From contig PPXM03000002.1 of assembly GCA_003707065.3 (NCBI GenBank), forward strand, positions 1,612,001-1,676,000: a stretch of DNA of 64,000 bases. Direction: 5' to 3'. A program made the translations under genes and the position numbers. Source of the DNA: Trigonopsis variabilis (lineage: Eukaryota; Ascomycota; Trigonopsidomycetes; Trigonopsidales; Trigonopsidaceae). The notes beneath the pieces were generated by a model, which was not told the DNA's origin, ran no database searches, and saw nothing but the letters and a program-made list of their open reading frames with translations. Positions 1-11,020 of this stretch are shown one piece after another (the first letter of the stretch is position 1; each line of letters opens with the position of its first letter).

Positions 1-1140
1 AACACCACGTCCTTCTCGAATTTCCATAGTCATAGCGCGAGCAACGACATCACGAGAAGCCAAATCCTTTGCGTGAGGGGCGTAACGTTCCATAAATCGC
101 TCACCTTCAGAGTTGATAAGGAATCCACCTTCACCACGGCAGCCTTCAGTAATCAAGCAACCGGCACCATAGATACCGGTGGGATGGAATTGGACAAACT
201 CCAAGTCTTGAAGGGGCAGGCCGGCACGAGTCACCATGGCCTGACCATCACCAGTACATGTGTGCGCAGAAGTACAAGAGAAGTAGGCACGACCGAAACC
301 ACCAGTAGCCAAGATGGTATGATGAGCACGGAAACGGTGGAGTGTACCGTCTTCCTCATTGTAAGCAATGACACCGACGCAGCGTCCATCTTCCATGAGT
401 AAATCTAAGGCGAAGAATTCAATGAAGAAATTAGTGTTATGTTTAAGAGATTGTCCATAAAGAGTATGAAGAAGGGCGTGTCCAGTTCGGTCGGCCACAG
501 CACAAGTTCGGTAGGCTTGGCCATCTTTACCATAGTTTCGGGATTGACCACCAAAGGCACGTTGGTAGATGCGGCCATTTTCGGTTCGAGAGAAAGGTAC
601 ACCAAAATGCTCCAATTCGATAATGGCAGGAGGAGCTTCTCGAGTCATATAATGAATCGCATCTTGATCTCCCAACCAATCTGATCCCTTAACTGTATCA
701 TACATATGCCAATGCCAGTCATCGGGATGCATATTACCTAGAGCAGCGTTAATACCACCTTGGGCAGCACTAAGATGTTAACTAAAGGCCTGAATCAAAA
801 GCTTCTTACACTGTGTGGGATCTGGTGGGAAATAGCTTAGAAATACAAGCAGTGTTAAAGCCTGCCTCGGAAAGACCAAGAGTTGCTCGTAGACCAGCTC
901 CTCCAGCTCCAATAACGATGGCATCATATTCATGATCCTGTCGTTAGAACCCCACTCATTTCTAGGTCTCTTACAATCACAGCATATTTCTTGGAAACAT
1001 GGGGAGAGGCTTCCTTGCCTTTCACGGGCTGTCTATTAGCAAACTTCATCTTTCTCAGGATCGGCTCACCTCGGACGCGATGATCTTGAAGTTGGTTCGG
1101 GAATGATGGAAGCTTCGCTTGCTAATAGCCTTAAAGGCAT
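1..1140 (-). CDS. SDH1: Succinate dehydrogenase flavoprotein subunit (partial, 3' end outside window)
   Basis: FAD-binding catalytic subunit of mitochondrial complex II; it oxidises succinate to fumarate and passes electrons to ubiquinone. Exons read on the minus strand: 1070-1140, 975-1032, 810-937 and 1-769, with introns of 37, 37 and 40 nt that all have GT-AG ends and CTAAC/CTAAT-like branch sites. The N-terminus ([16 protein letters not shown]) is basic and serine-rich, as expected of a mitochondrial presequence. It is followed by the dinucleotide-binding motif GAGGAGLR, then FPTRSHT before the third intron and [12 protein letters not shown] after it. The family motifs [27 protein letters not shown] and [11 protein letters not shown] follow. 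The ATG at 1140 gives the only start that puts a presequence in frame. The window ends in the middle of the catalytic domain (near ...REGRGV), so the C-terminal third is not seen. Family assignment is secure; the exact start is inferred. Confidence 0.95.
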
Positions 1141-1526
1141 TCTATCCGTTAATACCTGGAGAATCTGATTGAAATTTACCCTTTGCGCCAGGAATCTCTG
1201 CATTGCAGTAGTGGAGAAAGAAACAACCTGGGGATGGCGGTAATTGGCCTGTCGGTCTCAACCAATCAGCGAAAGCCTAATTCCCAATACGGCTCCTCCC
1301 GGCGCGAGGCCGTTTATGTCCGCCCGCGTTATCCTTTGCCGATGGGGATGGTCTGGTGACCGTTCGCATGACTCCTCTATGACAGAAGAAGCAAAACAGC
1401 TAATATACTCAATGTTCAGCCCAAACGTGACAAGCTCGCTGTGCCTGAACCCACTGAATGACATACGGTGACAACGAGAAGTGATCGATCGCTACACATT
1501 ACAGTCAACATTGCAAATCTCATTCA
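1141..1526. other. Intergenic, SDH1 5' flank / RPT1 3' flank
   Basis: Tandem minus-strand spacing of 386 bp. It should hold the RPT1 3' end and the SDH1 promoter. The short open frames here overlap on both strands and have no family resemblance. No RNA gene or repeat was seen. Confidence 0.5.
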
Positions 1527-2871
1527 TTAATTATATTGCATGTACTGAGAAGTACTGCTGAACTTGAGATTACCCTTGATAACCTTTTCAACAGCTGCAA
1601 GGAAATCTTTCTCGGTTGCGACTTTCCGTCTGGCTCGAATTGCAAACATACCAGCCTCAGTGCATACTGATCGTAGTTCTGCACCCGTGCTATTTGGGCA
1701 AAGACGAGATATGAGTTCCCATCGGATGTCGCGATCGCATGACATACTCTTTGAATGAATCCGGAAAATGTTGGCTCTTCCTTCGAGATCGGGAAGACTG
1801 AATTCGACATTTCGATCAATTCTTCCTGGTCGAAGAAGAGCGGGATCAAGAGTGTTGGGACGATTCGTAGCAAACATGACTTTAATATTTCCTCTAGGAT
1901 CAAAGCCATCAAGCTGAGTAATTAACTCCAACATAGTTCGCTGAACTTCATTGTCACCTCCGGCGCCATCATCAAACCGAGCTCCTCCAATTGCATCGAC
2001 TTCATCAAAGAAAATAATACATGCTTTCTTGGTCCGTGCCATTTCAAATAATTCCCGAACCATCCTCGCACCCTCGCCAACGTATTTCTGAACCAACTCG
2101 GATCCAATGACTCGAATGAATGTGGCATCAGTCCGATTAGCAACGGCACGAGCACACAGAGTTTTACCGGTTCCAGGGGGTCCGTAAAGAAGAATACCTT
2201 TAGGTGGATCAATGCCAAGATTGACAAATCGCTCTGGAGATAAGAGCGGTAGTTCGACGACTTCTCGAAGTTTTTCAATTTGCTCCTTGCAGCCACCAAC
2301 ATCTCCATAAGTTACATCTGGTTTTTCTTCGACGGTCATCATAGTGACTGATGGATCGATTCTAGGAGGTAAAGGTAATTGGATTTGGTACTTATTTCGA
2401 TCAACACCGACCCTCATGCCCTCCTCGATATCGGTAGGACTCACTCGGTCTCCCAGATTTACCACAAACTTGGCAATCTGTTTAATATTGATAACATATT
2501 TCGCCTTATCGGGATCATCGGCTGATTGAATGATTTTCGTACATCTTGCCACTTGTAAAGGTTGTTCCTCCGACATCCGCTGTTTATCTGCCATCACATC
2601 CCATAAATGAGGCAATGCTAATCCTGTGTCCGATTCTTTTATTCCTATTTTATCATTGATTTTACCCTGGAGATCTTTGATATCCTTTTCTATCGTCTTC
2701 AACTCGGCCGCATACGGTGCTGCTCCCTAATCTATTAGCGGCGCCACCATCCTTTCAACTTACATAGGTCTTCAACACTTTAATATCGGTCTCTGACAAT
2801 GGCACTATTTTCGAATCGTCGATTTCTTCATCCGCCGGTGCAGTATACTTTTCCCAGTCCTCCTTTACCAT
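1527..2871 (-). CDS. RPT1: 26S proteasome regulatory ATPase Rpt1 (PSMC2/S7)
   Basis: One of six AAA ATPases in the base ring of the 19S particle; it unfolds ubiquitinated substrates and threads them into the 20S core. Exons 2764-2871 and 1527-2726 with one 37-nt intron (2727-2763, branch GCTAAT) give 435 aa, against 433 for human PSMC2. The ATG at 2869-2871 gives the expected acidic N-terminus. Visible features are a coiled-coil N-terminal region, an OB-fold region, Walker A GPPGTGKT (about residues 218-225), Walker [12 protein letters not shown] and the arginine-finger segment [20 protein letters not shown]. The C-terminus YMQYN matches Rpt1 orthologues and lacks the HbYX gate-opening motif, as expected for Rpt1. 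It lies head-to-head with CCT4, 403 bp apart. Confidence 0.97.
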
Positions 2872-3274
2872 GGTGGCTAAGGTTCGAGATGCTGATGGTA
2901 ACGAGGACGACGGGCAGAAGGTATATCAATCAGCGGCATGGGTAACATAAATGTTAAGACCTACACGGGAAGTAGTTTGCAGAACATTGCTATGTTGAAT
3001 AAAAAATAGATCTAGAATGCCAATTGAATATTTTAGTCTAAATTTGAAGGTTCTATCTACTATGACTTAAGTGCTCTAGCAACTTCTCAGCTTGCTTAGA
3101 ATTGAGCGTAAATATGCCTACATCCTTTCCTCAAAAGGGTTCTCCACTACATATAGTCTGTCTCTTTTCATCGCTATGGTAGAACGATATGTTATTAGTA
3201 GGGCTCTCCCCTTTCGAGGGTACCTTGCCGTTGCCAGGCTACATCGAACTTCTCGGAACTTTTGCTTGAGAACC
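2872..3274. promoter_or_regulatory. Divergent promoter region between RPT1 and CCT4
   Basis: 403 bp separate two divergently transcribed proteostasis genes, so both promoters must lie here. An in-frame ATG at 3176 precedes the chosen CCT4 start and would add a non-homologous leader. I see no convincing proteasome-element (GGTGGCAAA) match; GGTGGCTAA occurs at about 2872 beside the RPT1 start but differs at one base and lies on the plus strand. Confidence 0.4.
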
Positions 3275-4985
3275 ATGTCGACAACTGCAGGCCCTCAAGC
3301 TCCTCAAGGGACTTTTAAAGACAAAGAAAAGCCTCAAGAGGTGCGAAGAGCAAATATTCAAGCAGCTAGAGGTACGGATCGGGCATAATCGTTAGCGCTA
3401 ACTGGAAAAGCCGTGGCTGATGTGATTCGAACTTCTCTTGGTCCGAGGGGAATGGATAAAATGGTACGAGCTGGATGGAAAGTTTAATTCTAAGACAAGA
3501 TTCAAACTTCAAAAGGTCAAGTTATTATCACCAATGATGGCCATACTATTCTCAAGCACATGTCAGTGATGCATCCCGCGGCAAAGATGGTGAGTGAAGC
3601 TCTCATCTTCATAGATCCACTAACTCCAGCTTGTCGATGTCGCAGCTGCTCAAGATGTTGAAGCTGGAGATGGCACGACATCAGTTGTGGTCATCACGGG
3701 CGCCTTGTTGGGTGCAGCGGATAGATTATTGTCTAAAGGGATCCATCCCACTATTATTGCCGAAGCCTTCCAACGAGCTGCCAACTCTTCAGTCAAAATT
3801 CTATTAGATATGTCTACAGAGATTTCTCTAAACGATAAGAAGGCTTTAACTGAAGCTGCTTCTACATCTTTGAACTCCAAAATTGTTTCTCAATATTCGT
3901 CCTTCTTGGCTCCTCTAGCAGTTGATTCCGTGTTGCACATAATTGATCCTGTGACAGCCACAAATGCTGATCTCAATGATATTCGAATCGTCAAGAAATT
4001 AGGTGGTACTATCGAAGATACTGAAATGGTCAACGGAGTGGCTTTGACTCAGAACGTCATTAAAAGTGGCGGGGGACCTACACGAATAGAGAAGGCAAGG
4101 ATTGGATTGATTCAGTTCCAATTAAGCCCTCCAAAGCCTGATATGGATAACAGTGTCGTTGTCAGCGATTACCGTCAAATGGATAAAATTCTTAAGGAGG
4201 AACGAGCCTATTTGCTGAACCTTTGCAAGAAGATCAAGAAAGCTAAATGCAATGTTCTATTGATCCAAAAATCTATTTTACGAGACGCCGTCACCGATTT
4301 GGCGCTTCACTTTTTGGCTAAGTTAAATATCTTGGCTATCAAAGATATTGAAAGAGACGAAGTCGAGTTTCTTGCAAAGAGCCTTGGCTGTCGACCCATC
4401 GCTGACAGCGACTCGTTCACCGAGGATAAACTTGGATCCGCTGATCTAGTCGAAGAAGTCGAGTCAAGTGGCTCTCGCGTGGTTAAGATCACCGGCATTA
4501 AGAATGCTGGCCGTACGGTATCCATCCTTTGTCGAGGCTCGAACCAAATGGTCTTGGATGAAGCTGAACGCTCAATTCATGACGCTCTTTGTGTTGTGCG
4601 ATGTCTTGTCAAACAGAAGGCTTTGATTGCTGGTGGTGGTGCTCCCGAAATCGAGGTTTCAAGAACACTGATGAGGGAGGCCTTGGCTCTTCCTGGCACT
4701 GAGGCTTTCTGCTGGAGGGAGTTTGCAGAAGCATTGGAAGTGATTCCTATAACATTGGCGGAGAATGCCGGGTTGAATAGTATCGACGTGGTAACTGAGC
4801 TGCGAAACCGTCATGAAAAAGGAGAACGCAATGCCGGCGTCAGTGCTCGACGACACGCTGCAACAACAAATGTGCTCGAGGAGCATATTCTCCAGCCTGT
4901 TCTGGTCAATACCAGCGCGTTTGAACTTGCTGCAGAATGTGTCAAGTCATTGCTACGAATCGATGATATTGCGTTGGCGCGATAG
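3275..4985 (+). CDS. CCT4: T-complex protein 1 subunit delta (CCT4)
   Basis: Subunit of the cytosolic TRiC/CCT chaperonin, which folds actin and tubulin with ATP. Exons 3275-3371, 3411-3463, 3500-3589 and 3630-4985, with introns of 39, 36 and 40 nt, give 531 aa (yeast 528, human 539). Chaperonin motifs are in order: [16 protein letters not shown] at the N-terminus, [12 protein letters not shown], then [10 protein letters not shown] (the family usually has Ala where His is here), [15 protein letters not shown], the ATP-site [12 protein letters not shown] and the C-terminal [10 protein letters not shown]. The second intron was placed to restore [14 protein letters not shown], which aligns with the family; the alternative acceptor 16 nt downstream breaks the frame. 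The ATG at 3275 was chosen over upstream in-frame ATGs because it starts exactly where orthologues do. Confidence 0.96.
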
Positions 4986-5269
4986 ATTAATGTATTATCT
5001 GACCTTGTAAGAATCTCTGGTTGTTTGTCTCCTGATCTTCAGCATTTTTGAGATCCGTATTTGCACATCGCTTCACTTCGACCCCGCTTGGCTATGGTGG
5101 GACTTTGGTGCGGTAGCTTTGTTTTGCCATTCGATCAGACTGTTTACTGATCCTTTCTCCACGTAGTACCGAACCTAACGACAGGCCCTCGCTAAAGTGG
5201 CAACCGTGTACTGACTGATCCCAACTGATCGATTTCCTGGCAAAACACGATTCAAGCTTGTATGAGGTC

Positions 5270-6437
5270 ATGTCCTCTCGTAAGGACGAACCTTCATTAG
5301 GTCAAAAAATGGTGGCTGCCTGCTATGGATCGTTTCTGACGTCTTTGGTTGGTAAGTGGGAGCTTTTTTGTTCTCGGCAAGACTCGACCGAGAACAAGAT
5401 CTTGGGTCTTATAACTAACAAATCAAGTCACTCCCTTGGATGTTGTTCGTGTTCGTCTACAGACTCAGTCATCTCCTCCTTCTTCTTTCCTTTCATCTCC
5501 TCTTGTCCGGCCATTTTCAAGGCCCGATGTCCGCGTTGCCGACGTCGGAGTATCTTCTTGCTGCCGTGATGTATTCTGGATGCCTAATGAAGTCAATTAT
5601 TGTGTTGCATCTCCAGAGATTGACGATTGTTTACGAGAGAATACCCGTCGCCGTCACTATAAAGGTACTCTTGATGGTCTAGCCAAGATCGCCAAAAATG
5701 AGGGCTTTCTTACTTTATGGAGAGGTCTCTCGCTTACTCTTATAATGGCTGTGCCTTCTAACGTCATTTATTTCGTCTCTTATGACCATCTTCGGGAAAA
5801 ATTTGCCCCTAGCCTCGCTCAATCCGCTCCTTTGGCAGCGGGTGGCCTAGCTAGAGCTCTGGCGTCTACTATAGTGTCTCCTTTGGAGCTTTTTAAAACT
5901 CGACTCCAAGCTTATTCCCAATCTCATGCCAACTCTACCTCTTCAGCTTTTCAGTTTACTTACTCAGGAGTCCGCACTATGGTCCAAACCCATGGGCTCC
6001 TTACTCTCTTCAGAGGCCTAAATATGACTCTTTTCCGTGATGTACCATTTAGTGCCCTTTACTGGCTAGGCTACGAATCGATCAAAACCCATCTGAGCTC
6101 TTATACATCCTCGACTTTTACTATCGCCTTCTGTGCCGGAGGGGTCTCTGGCTCGGTTGCCGCCTTCCTAACAACTCCTTTCGATGTCTTAAAAACCGCT
6201 CATCAAGTCGCTCAGAACCAGGCTCATATCAACCTCTCACTGTCGGACCTCGCTAAGTCGATTTTTGCTCGAGAGGGTATTCCTGGGTTTTTCAGGGGTG
6301 TCGTACCCCGTGTCTTGAAGGTCTCTCCTGCTTGTGCCATCATGATATCCTCCTATGAAGTCGGCAAGAAGTTCGCTTCCCATCATCTCAACCAGACCGA
6401 CTTCGAGGCTCTTGAAGAATTCACATCCTCCGACTGA
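5270..6437 (+). CDS. MTM1: Mitochondrial carrier, Mtm1 / SLC25A39-40 type
   Basis: Inner-membrane carrier of the SLC25 family. The Mtm1/SLC25A39/40 branch is linked to manganese-SOD activation, iron-sulfur/haem metabolism and, in animals, glutathione import. Exons 5270-5351 and 5428-6437 with a 76-nt intron give 363 aa. Three carrier repeats are visible from their signatures: TPLDVVRVRLQ (repeat 1, split by the intron just upstream of its Thr), SPLELFKTRLQ (repeat 2) and TPFDVLKTAHQ (repeat 3). Between the first signature and its partner helix there is a long Ser/Pro-rich, Cys-containing insertion, typical of this branch and not of ADP/ATP carriers. The upstream frame is open for a few codons but the first ATG is at 5270. 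The assignment to this branch rests on the insertion and repeat signatures; the transported substrate is inferred from the family. Confidence 0.85.
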
Positions 6438-6525
6438 TAAAATTAATGACTCGCTGTATATACAAGATGAAGGGATATTCCCGTCTATGTTCTATATATC
6501 ATGCAAATGTAGCTATATAACAATT

Positions 6526-7974
6526 CTAATTCCATATATCCTGAAACTCGTGCTCTATCTCAGTAGTGGGTTCTGGCCGGAAAGTGGTATCAGCGCTGCC
6601 GGTGTTGGTTACGGAAGTATGACCGCCATTGATAGAAGGTAATATATCGAAGGTTTTACTTGTCTTTTCCCTCTCAGCTCCGGTTGCTGCCAAGCGAGCT
6701 GGCATTAGATTCGAAGCCAGTTCAGCTGACACAAGCTCGTTCACATCAGAGCAGTAATTACGTAGACGGGTCTCCAGGTCAATCATTACTTGATCAGTGG
6801 CTTCTTTCATGTCCTCGTTAGGCCGATGAGGATCACCAGGGATACGCGGGGTATCGTCAAGCATTTCGGTCAGTTTCAGACCGGCAGATGCAATCAGCAG
6901 CTCTCTCTCACATCTTTCGGAGAGTGCCCTAAAGAAATAATAATAGGACTCCCGAATGCTTTTCCTCGTGACATTGAATAATTGTGCCTCGCCAACCAAA
7001 AGCATAGCATCATAACGAATTAATTCCTGTTCAAGAGAAGCAAGTTTGGTACATCCAGGGTCACGGATCTTGAGTTTCTGGATATCCTGCCGAATCTTCT
7101 TAGCCTTTGATGACGGAGACTCCAGGCAAACAGCAGTGTTCCTGATATTCTTAAGCTCCAACCGCGCATGATCACACCTAGAAGCGAAACCAGACTCCTC
7201 ATGGCCAAATTCTATAAAGTAAGGCAGATACAAAGAGCTGGTGCCTACCATTTAACAAGACGCTCATCTTATCAGTGATATCTCCAATAGCATCGTCAGA
7301 AGATGAAAGGCCCCATTCGGAAATTAATTGACTCTCGTAAACACACAAGGCGGCAGCGTTATGGTAATGCTGTGCTTTCCTGCCCGACGTCTTGATAAGG
7401 TCATAAAGAGTCTTTGTTTTACCGCTCATCCTTGCAGTACGCAGGGAATCAAGAAGAAATGATTTCGGGTGACGTAAAGGCGATGGGAGTTTGCCAGGCA
7501 TATAAGTGAAATAATCGGGAAACATTTTATGGCCGTGAATAAAGGACATGCTAGAAGATGACGAGGACTGCTGGAGATTCGGGTCAAAGATATCAGGGTC
7601 ATCAGACTGAGAGTCTAGAAGTTAGATATATTAGGTATGTCTCGCTGTCATGTATCTCGTCTGAATTTGGTATCATCTATGCAATTTTGTACAGATGGGT
7701 CATTGGTAGAGATGAAGAACAAAGGTATGCATATGGGCGATATAATCAACGGGGGAATAGTTGATAGGCTATTAACGAGTCAAGTTTGTCATTCTTTGGG
7801 ATAAAGATCCAAAGAAAGCTGGTGAACAAAGCCTACCGAACGTGTCCAGGCATAGAAGAGCTCTCGTTAACGTACCAGCAAAAGAATCGCGGATGACATG
7901 ATCATCCTCATAAGAGTGAGGTAGAGCCGGAGCACTCAGGTTAGAATCAGAAGTGGGGATACATACATAGCCAT
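6526..7974 (-). CDS. Eisosome core component, Pil1/Lsp1-like (BAR-domain)
   Basis: Eisosomes are plasma-membrane furrows scaffolded by Pil1/Lsp1 BAR proteins that bind PI(4,5)P2. The core is exon 7249 to at least 7549 plus exon 6526-7211, joined across a 37-nt intron (7212-7248). It carries the family hallmarks RARKAQ-like GRKAQHYHNAA, DPGCTKLASLEQELIRYDA, LVGEAQLFNVTR and LDDTPRIPGDPHRP. From the ATG at 7549 this makes 328 aa (yeast Pil1 339). However, the frame stays open upstream to a good acceptor (CTAACTTCTAG, exon from 7614). A phase-matched chain of two upstream exons (7967-7974 and 7876-7934; introns of 32 and 261 nt) adds an acidic leader containing SYEDDHVIRDSFA and SDDPDIFDPN and gives 372 aa. 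I report the longer model, but its 5' part is tentative. Sequence divergence from Pil1 suggests a paralogue, possibly sporulation-specific like fission-yeast Meu14. Confidence 0.8.
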
Positions 7975-8117
7975 AGCGATAGAAAGGTATGATCCAAGTC
8001 GAGATCAGCTGTAAAGACGAAGGGCCGGGTAAACACACCGCAGGTCTCGACCGGCGAATCGTCAAAGCTACGACGAGAGAGAAGATGGATTCAGAGATGG
8101 ATATTGTATTAATACAT

Positions 8118-8902
8118 TCAGGATTTCGAAGGGTCCGGTAGCTGAAGGCCAGTGGCTTTGACAAGAGCTTGTCTTGACTTGGAGACTGCTGAGTCAAGCT
8201 CAGAGCGGGCTTCCGATGCAGCACTTTTAGTCTTATTGACGGCATCCTTGACACTTTCGTAAGCAGCCAATTGGCCGTCGGTGACCGAAGCCGGGACATA
8301 TTTCTTTTCAGTTTGCCAAAGGAGATCGGCAGTGTTATTGAAAGTCCCAGGTAAGGCAAGACGGAAGGTCAATCCACCTACGAGTAAAGGGGTAGCAAAT
8401 CGGATAGGAAAGGCTCTTCCACGAGCCACAATGGTGCCGAACAACGTACCAACCATGACATATAATGAACCGGGGACTAAGATCGACTTTTCCTGTTCGG
8501 CTGGTAGAGCTCGAATCGATTCAGAGACTGACTTCTCTGTTTTCAAGTAGCGGGAGGTCAGGCCAGACACTTTGTCTTCGCTGAACTTGAGCTTGTCGGC
8601 GACGAAAAGACGAGCTGATTTCATTGCATTGGTTATGGCTGTTGGCTGTTTCGGAACAACCTGCTCGGGAGCATAGGAGGCCAATTCTCGGATTGAAGAA
8701 GTAGCAGCCTCACTGGGATCAGTAAAGGAAGACGTAGACTCGACCAGGACGGGGGCTGGCGGCTCGTCGTCATAGATTGGTTTTTTCTGGATGTCAGCAC
8801 TAATCTCGGTCTCAGATCAGATTGCGAGCAGGGTTTGTATCATTTGGGATACAATCAAACCCTTGCTCTGCCTGACTGACGTTTTCTTACAGAGTGAACC
8901 AT
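8118..8902 (-). CDS. MICOS subunit Mic26/Mic27 (apolipoprotein O family)
   Basis: Inner-membrane MICOS component that shapes crista junctions and, in the Mic26/27 branch, regulates Mic10 oligomers with cardiolipin. The large exon, 8118-8810, is open throughout and encodes the family landmark KKPIYDDEP near the start, a central amphipathic region, two hydrophobic segments around GSLYVMVGTLFGTIVARGR and PIRFATPLLVGGLTFRLALPG, and a helical C-terminus with AASEARSELDSAVSKSRQAL. The 5' end is uncertain. The best splice join is an 80-nt intron (8811-8890) to a tiny exon ATG GTT CAC TCT at 8891-8902. This is in frame but supplies no mitochondrial presequence, which this family normally has, so a different upstream exon may exist. 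The domain assignment is strong; the start is not. Confidence 0.8.
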
Positions 8903-9201
8903 AATGACTATGTTTTCAATCAAAGTAGGCTGACCGATTGGTTGCTGGCGGGTAGCAACGACCGGAGGGCAAAGGAGAATGGGGAATTCGCTGCAGTCTT
9001 ATCGGCCAAATAAGGCCGAATTGCGAATATAGATAAATATGTGGGATTACTACGTGATCGCATTGAACAGCTCACCATGAAAATAACCAATTTACAGTAA
9101 CTAGCCGTTTATAATGTCTCATTCTCGTTCATCAGTTAAAGCGCGCCCCAAAAGTTTTCCAAACAAATATCAATACACGTAGCTACCATCTAAGGCTGTA
9201 A
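8903..9201. other. Intergenic between MIC26/27 and the RCR gene
   Basis: About 300 bp in tandem minus orientation. Any missing first exon of the MIC gene would lie here; I found no ATG in frame with a good donor. Nothing else was recognised. Confidence 0.4.
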
Positions 9202-9846
9202 TCAATGATGGTATGCCTGAGTAGGATGAGTAGCCACTTCAGGGTCCTTCTCATAAGAAGGAGCTGGAGGTCTAGAATATTCGGTCGAAGACCCTTGGCC
9301 ATACGGCGGTAGGTTGTAATACTGTCCTTGATTGACACTTGGACCTGTGTTCTGAGTTGGTGGTGGCGCTCCGGGCGGTGGAGCACCTGGCGCGCCTGGA
9401 GGTCCACTAGGACCAGGATAAGGCGGTACTGGTTCATTTGCTGCCTGCTGTTGGGATTCCCTATAGGTTGGAGGCAACATCCACTGAGTATATGCTATTG
9501 CATGGCTAGTAATGTCAGTTCGGCGCTCAATCTACCCAAAAGAAAACTAACCCTTGACGAGCTCGACGTAAAGCGAGATATCTTGATCATCAGTTACTTG
9601 CTGAGACTCCACCTTACCTAAACGACAAGAAACAGATTAAAAAGACTGCTACAATGACAGCTAAAAACACCCAGCGACCCCTCGATTGTCAGCAACACTC
9701 GCTCGATATTCCTACCATGAGTCCCTAAAGCGTTAGCACGAGCGTCTGCCTCCGCTACTCACCATGCAGAGTTACAGTCTCCGTAGTAATAACCTGCGGC
9801 GATTAGTTCAACTCTTATAATCTGCCTTACAGTCGTTATACCACAT
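9202..9846 (-). CDS. RCR-family membrane protein (chitin-synthesis regulation / Congo red resistance)
   Basis: RCR1/RCR2 relatives are single-pass endosomal/vacuolar or ER proteins with PY motifs that recruit Rsp5-type ubiquitin ligases and affect cell-wall chitin and transporter sorting. Six exons (9831-9846, 9763-9793, 9716-9724, 9618-9680, 9552-9581, 9202-9505) total 453 nt, or 150 aa; introns are 37, 38, 35, 36 and 46 nt. Spliced, the protein reads MWYNDCYYYGDCNSAWDSWG and continues RWVFLAVIVAVFLICFLSFR, the RCR pattern of a Cys/Tyr-rich lumenal end, W-x-x-WGRW and then a transmembrane helix. A basic stop-transfer (RRARQG), TQWMLPPTY and a Pro/Gly/Gln-rich cytosolic tail with PPTY and PPYG motifs follow. 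The third exon is only 9 nt; it supplies the DS of WDSW. Every junction has GT-AG ends and the total length is a multiple of three. Confidence 0.88.
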
Positions 9847-11020
9847 TGACGCTAACCTCGAAGTTGTGGACGAAAGTCTTTTGGGAGCCCTGATCTTGGC
9901 AGTAGTCCTGCGGGTACGGCGTTCAAGTTTGGCCCAAGCAATCATCACTACGGTGGGTGCACTGCGACCACGTAAATATATTCCCAGAGCGCCGCTAAAG
10001 ACTTGCGACAGATTCTTAATGTTGTGTCCATCAGATTTACATTGTGCCTGCAGCACGAGCTGTTTGTTACCGAGGCTTATAGGGCACAGTGGTCTGTCAA
10101 CGATGGCTGCCAACGTCAGTTTTGACTTCACCTTCCCCATGACGCGCGTTCTAACTACCCAAGTATCTCCCAATGAGCGCAACAAGAAAAAGCGCTGCTA
10201 ATCCTCAAACCGCTACATACTAAGCTCTCCTCTACACATAGCTTGTCTTTGGCGGTGATTTTCAGAAAACCTTTGCTCTTGCTTTTGCGAGTCTCAGGTT
10301 TCTCTTCTCGACCTCCCGTGGACCTCTTGGCCTGCTTAAGTCCGCACCCTTCCCCGACAACGCTCAGCTTGGGTCATAGACTATTGGCAAGAGGCGCAGT
10401 GGGAGAACCAACCAAGCATTGACCAGATTTGAAGAGTAATTATGGTTCCTGAGAGAGCCTAGGTGTATGGTCCCAATTATGACAGAGAGATTGCTATTCT
10501 AACTAAACCCAGTAAAGTCGTGGTGACAAAAACGGCATATACATGGGAATGATGGGTATGTGTTGGCATATTTTTCTGCCTCATTGTCTGTCAAAGGATA
10601 CCTTAACTTTTTCTCGTAATTGAGGACGTCTGTGGCGACGATTGATAGCGTAACTAGTTGTAATTGCCATCAAACCTCTTACAGTGTGAGAACCTAATGG
10701 CTTTCATGGAATTCCCCGCGAATAATGTTCATATATTGTACAGAGGGACCTTACATTGACCGAGTTACTAATAGAAGAAAGAAATTCAAGAAAGGCGGCA
10801 TAGAGAAATGACCAATTATTGTGTAATCAAATAATTTTGATCAAGTCTAGTGCTGATCCGTTTGATGCTTCGACTCCTTGCCGCTACATACACCTGCAAT
10901 AAAAAGAAACTGTCAAATTGGTAAGAAAGCGACTTATAATCCAGTGACGTTGGGATGGGACGTTGTTGCTTTGTGGCGTTATTGGCTGTAACACTGTCAT
11001 CTCATCAGACTTCCCCACAG
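9847..11020. other. Long gap with a GC-richer, doubly open segment
   Basis: About 1.17 kb between the RCR start and the next gene. The part nearest RCR (9847-10200) is visibly richer in G/C than other gaps here and has long open frames on both strands (plus 9866-10201, minus 9808-10185). Neither frame resembles a known family and neither has fungal-type introns with matching phase, so I do not call a protein. From 10200 to 11020 the sequence is ordinary AT-rich gap; it must contain the promoter of the small gene at 11021. No tRNA or rRNA was recognised. Confidence 0.4.

Noticed and set aside
9808-10201. Opposing open frames as protein genes
   Set aside because: No family resemblance, no phase-consistent introns, and overlap on both strands; the RCR first exon lies at the edge of this interval.
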